The notes below the pieces were generated by a model. It was not told the origin of the DNA, ran no database searches, and worked only from the letters and a program-made list of their open reading frames with translations. From Desulfobacteraceae bacterium (lineage in GTDB: Bacteria; Desulfobacterota; DSM-4660; Desulfatiglandales; Desulfatiglandaceae), in assembly GCA_016844935.1 (NCBI GenBank), contig JAERTK010000116.1, positions 1 through 41,278 on the forward strand: a stretch of 41,278 nucleotides of DNA, written 5' to 3'. A program made the position numbers and the translations under genes. Shown here one piece after another: positions 40,822 through 41,278 of the stretch (position 1 is the stretch's first letter; each line of letters starts with the position of its first letter).

Positions 40822-40852
40822 ATACCATATACGGTATTGTCTCATCCGTCAA
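40822..40852 (-). promoter_or_regulatory. Promoter and palindromic operator of the PIN/RHH pair
   Basis: TTGACG (40852-40847) and TATGGT (40829-40824) are 17 bp apart on the minus strand. The -10 element lies inside the near-perfect palindrome ATACCATATACGGTAT (40822-40837, seven of eight pairs). ATACCAT is repeated at 40803-40809, over the start codon. This fits antitoxin autoregulation. Confidence 0.62.
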
Positions 40853-40889
40853 GCACGAGTTTACTCCGGAAAGAGGCACGCCCATGAAA

Positions 40890-41278
40890 TTATCTGTTTC
40901 TATCGTCTTCAATGTTCAAATGATGATCTGCCGCCAAATTAGCGCCCCGCTCTACGGCCTTGCTGACCGCCGACTGGACAATCCCCAGCCGTTTGCCAAC
41001 CTCCGTACCGGTAAGCCCAAGATCCCTAACGGCCCAAAAACATACCAGGCTTCTTGCCCGAACCCGTTCTGGTTTCTTGCTCGGCTGAAGAATCACCTCC
41101 GGACTCATTTTTAACAGTTCCGCCACGCGAACAACGACCTTATCAAAGTCATATCCATGGGATAACAGCCGATAGCGTCGATTAAAGTGTTCTTCCTTCT
41201 CTTTCAAAACCGATTCCACAAAATCGCCGTCACCCAGTATCCTTTCATCGCTTTTTACATGGATCCCCTGCTTGCGAA
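40890..41278 (-). CDS. REP-associated tyrosine transposase (RAYT, Y1-type), C-terminal part
   Basis: The frame is open to the window edge, so only the C-terminal 128 residues are seen. SDERILGDGDFVESVLKEKE and HFNRRYRLLSHGYDFDKVV are the segment that follows the HUH/Y1 nuclease core in IS200-like RAYT proteins. The tail has a DnaA-like helix-turn-helix: RSLVCFWAVRDLGLTGTEVG, then LGIVQSAVSKAVERG. The catalytic Tyr and HUH motif lie outside the window. RAYTs cut and move short hairpin elements; the GGGGACG element at 39894-40020 is a likely substrate. Confidence 0.85.
   Translation of the reverse strand, partial: RKQGIHVKSDERILGDGDFVESVLKEKEEHFNRRYRLLSHGYDFDKVVVRVAELLKMSPEVILQPSKKPERVRARSLVCFWAVRDLGLTGTEVGKRLGIVQSAVSKAVERGANLAADHHLNIEDDRNR

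Noticed and set aside
1..41278. CRISPR array, tRNA or rRNA genes
   Set aside because: No regularly spaced repeat of 24-40 bp and no cloverleaf or rRNA core sequence was seen on either strand.

Overview
The window looks like chromosome from a Gram-negative anaerobe of the sulfate-reducer type (Desulfobacterota, probably near Desulfobacterales). The support is a siroheme-dependent (alternative) heme cluster ahbC-hemB-ahbD-ahbA/B, a TauE/SafE-type anion exporter, a 3' remnant of a DUF39 (aspartate-semialdehyde sulfurtransferase type) gene, a TonB-dependent receptor (hence an outer membrane), and a RAYT transposase typical of such genomes. The assignment rests on gene content; no database search or composition measurement was possible.

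Layout. 1-1075: broken gene remnants at the left edge and a toxin-first RelE/HigB-HigA module with a predicted leaderless promoter. 1118-5045 (-): a three-gene operon of a PhnD-like binding protein, an ABC_sub_bind protein and a TonB receptor, with no ABC permease or ATPase. 5174-8500 (+): a large one-pass membrane protein joining a kinase C-lobe remnant, a formylglycine-generating-enzyme/sulfatase-modifying-factor domain, and a dienelactone-hydrolase-like domain with a Cys nucleophile. 8501-9128: a rearrangement scar holding the 5' tip of a PAS-kinase-type gene and a frameshifted DUF39 3' end. 9129-14307 (-): a compact five-gene operon (TauE, small membrane protein, flavin reductase-like protein, MR/MLE enolase-superfamily enzyme, SBF symporter) for an unknown anionic substrate. 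14492-15910: pyruvate kinase.

16060-19814 is the heme cluster: HemB makes porphobilinogen, AhbA/B decarboxylates siroheme, AhbC removes the acetate side chains and AhbD makes heme b. It is followed by a sigma-54 response regulator, a universal stress protein and an MFS transporter. A secreted subtilase lies opposite at 23116-24825, then an acyl-CoA dehydrogenase. 26262-33086 is a complete trp operon, trpL-E-G-D-C-F-B-A, with a three-Trp leader peptide and tandem hairpins in the leader (classical attenuation). Opposing it are a small methyltransferase and a membrane histidine kinase whose C-terminal Hpt domain has Gln in place of the phosphoacceptor His.

35662-39104 holds an rRNA m5C methyltransferase preceded by a coupled 9-residue leader ORF and split by an apparent frameshift, an M29 aminopeptidase and a DEDDy-type exonuclease. 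The right end (39157-41278) is accessory: HigBA, a 127-bp inverted-repeat element, a PIN/RHH pair in which the toxin appears to start at ATT, and a RAYT (Y1-type) transposase cut by the window edge. The least explained items are the 1,108-residue fusion, the substrate of the five-gene operon, the His-less Hpt kinase, the ATT-start PIN gene, and the leaderless toxin-antitoxin promoters.
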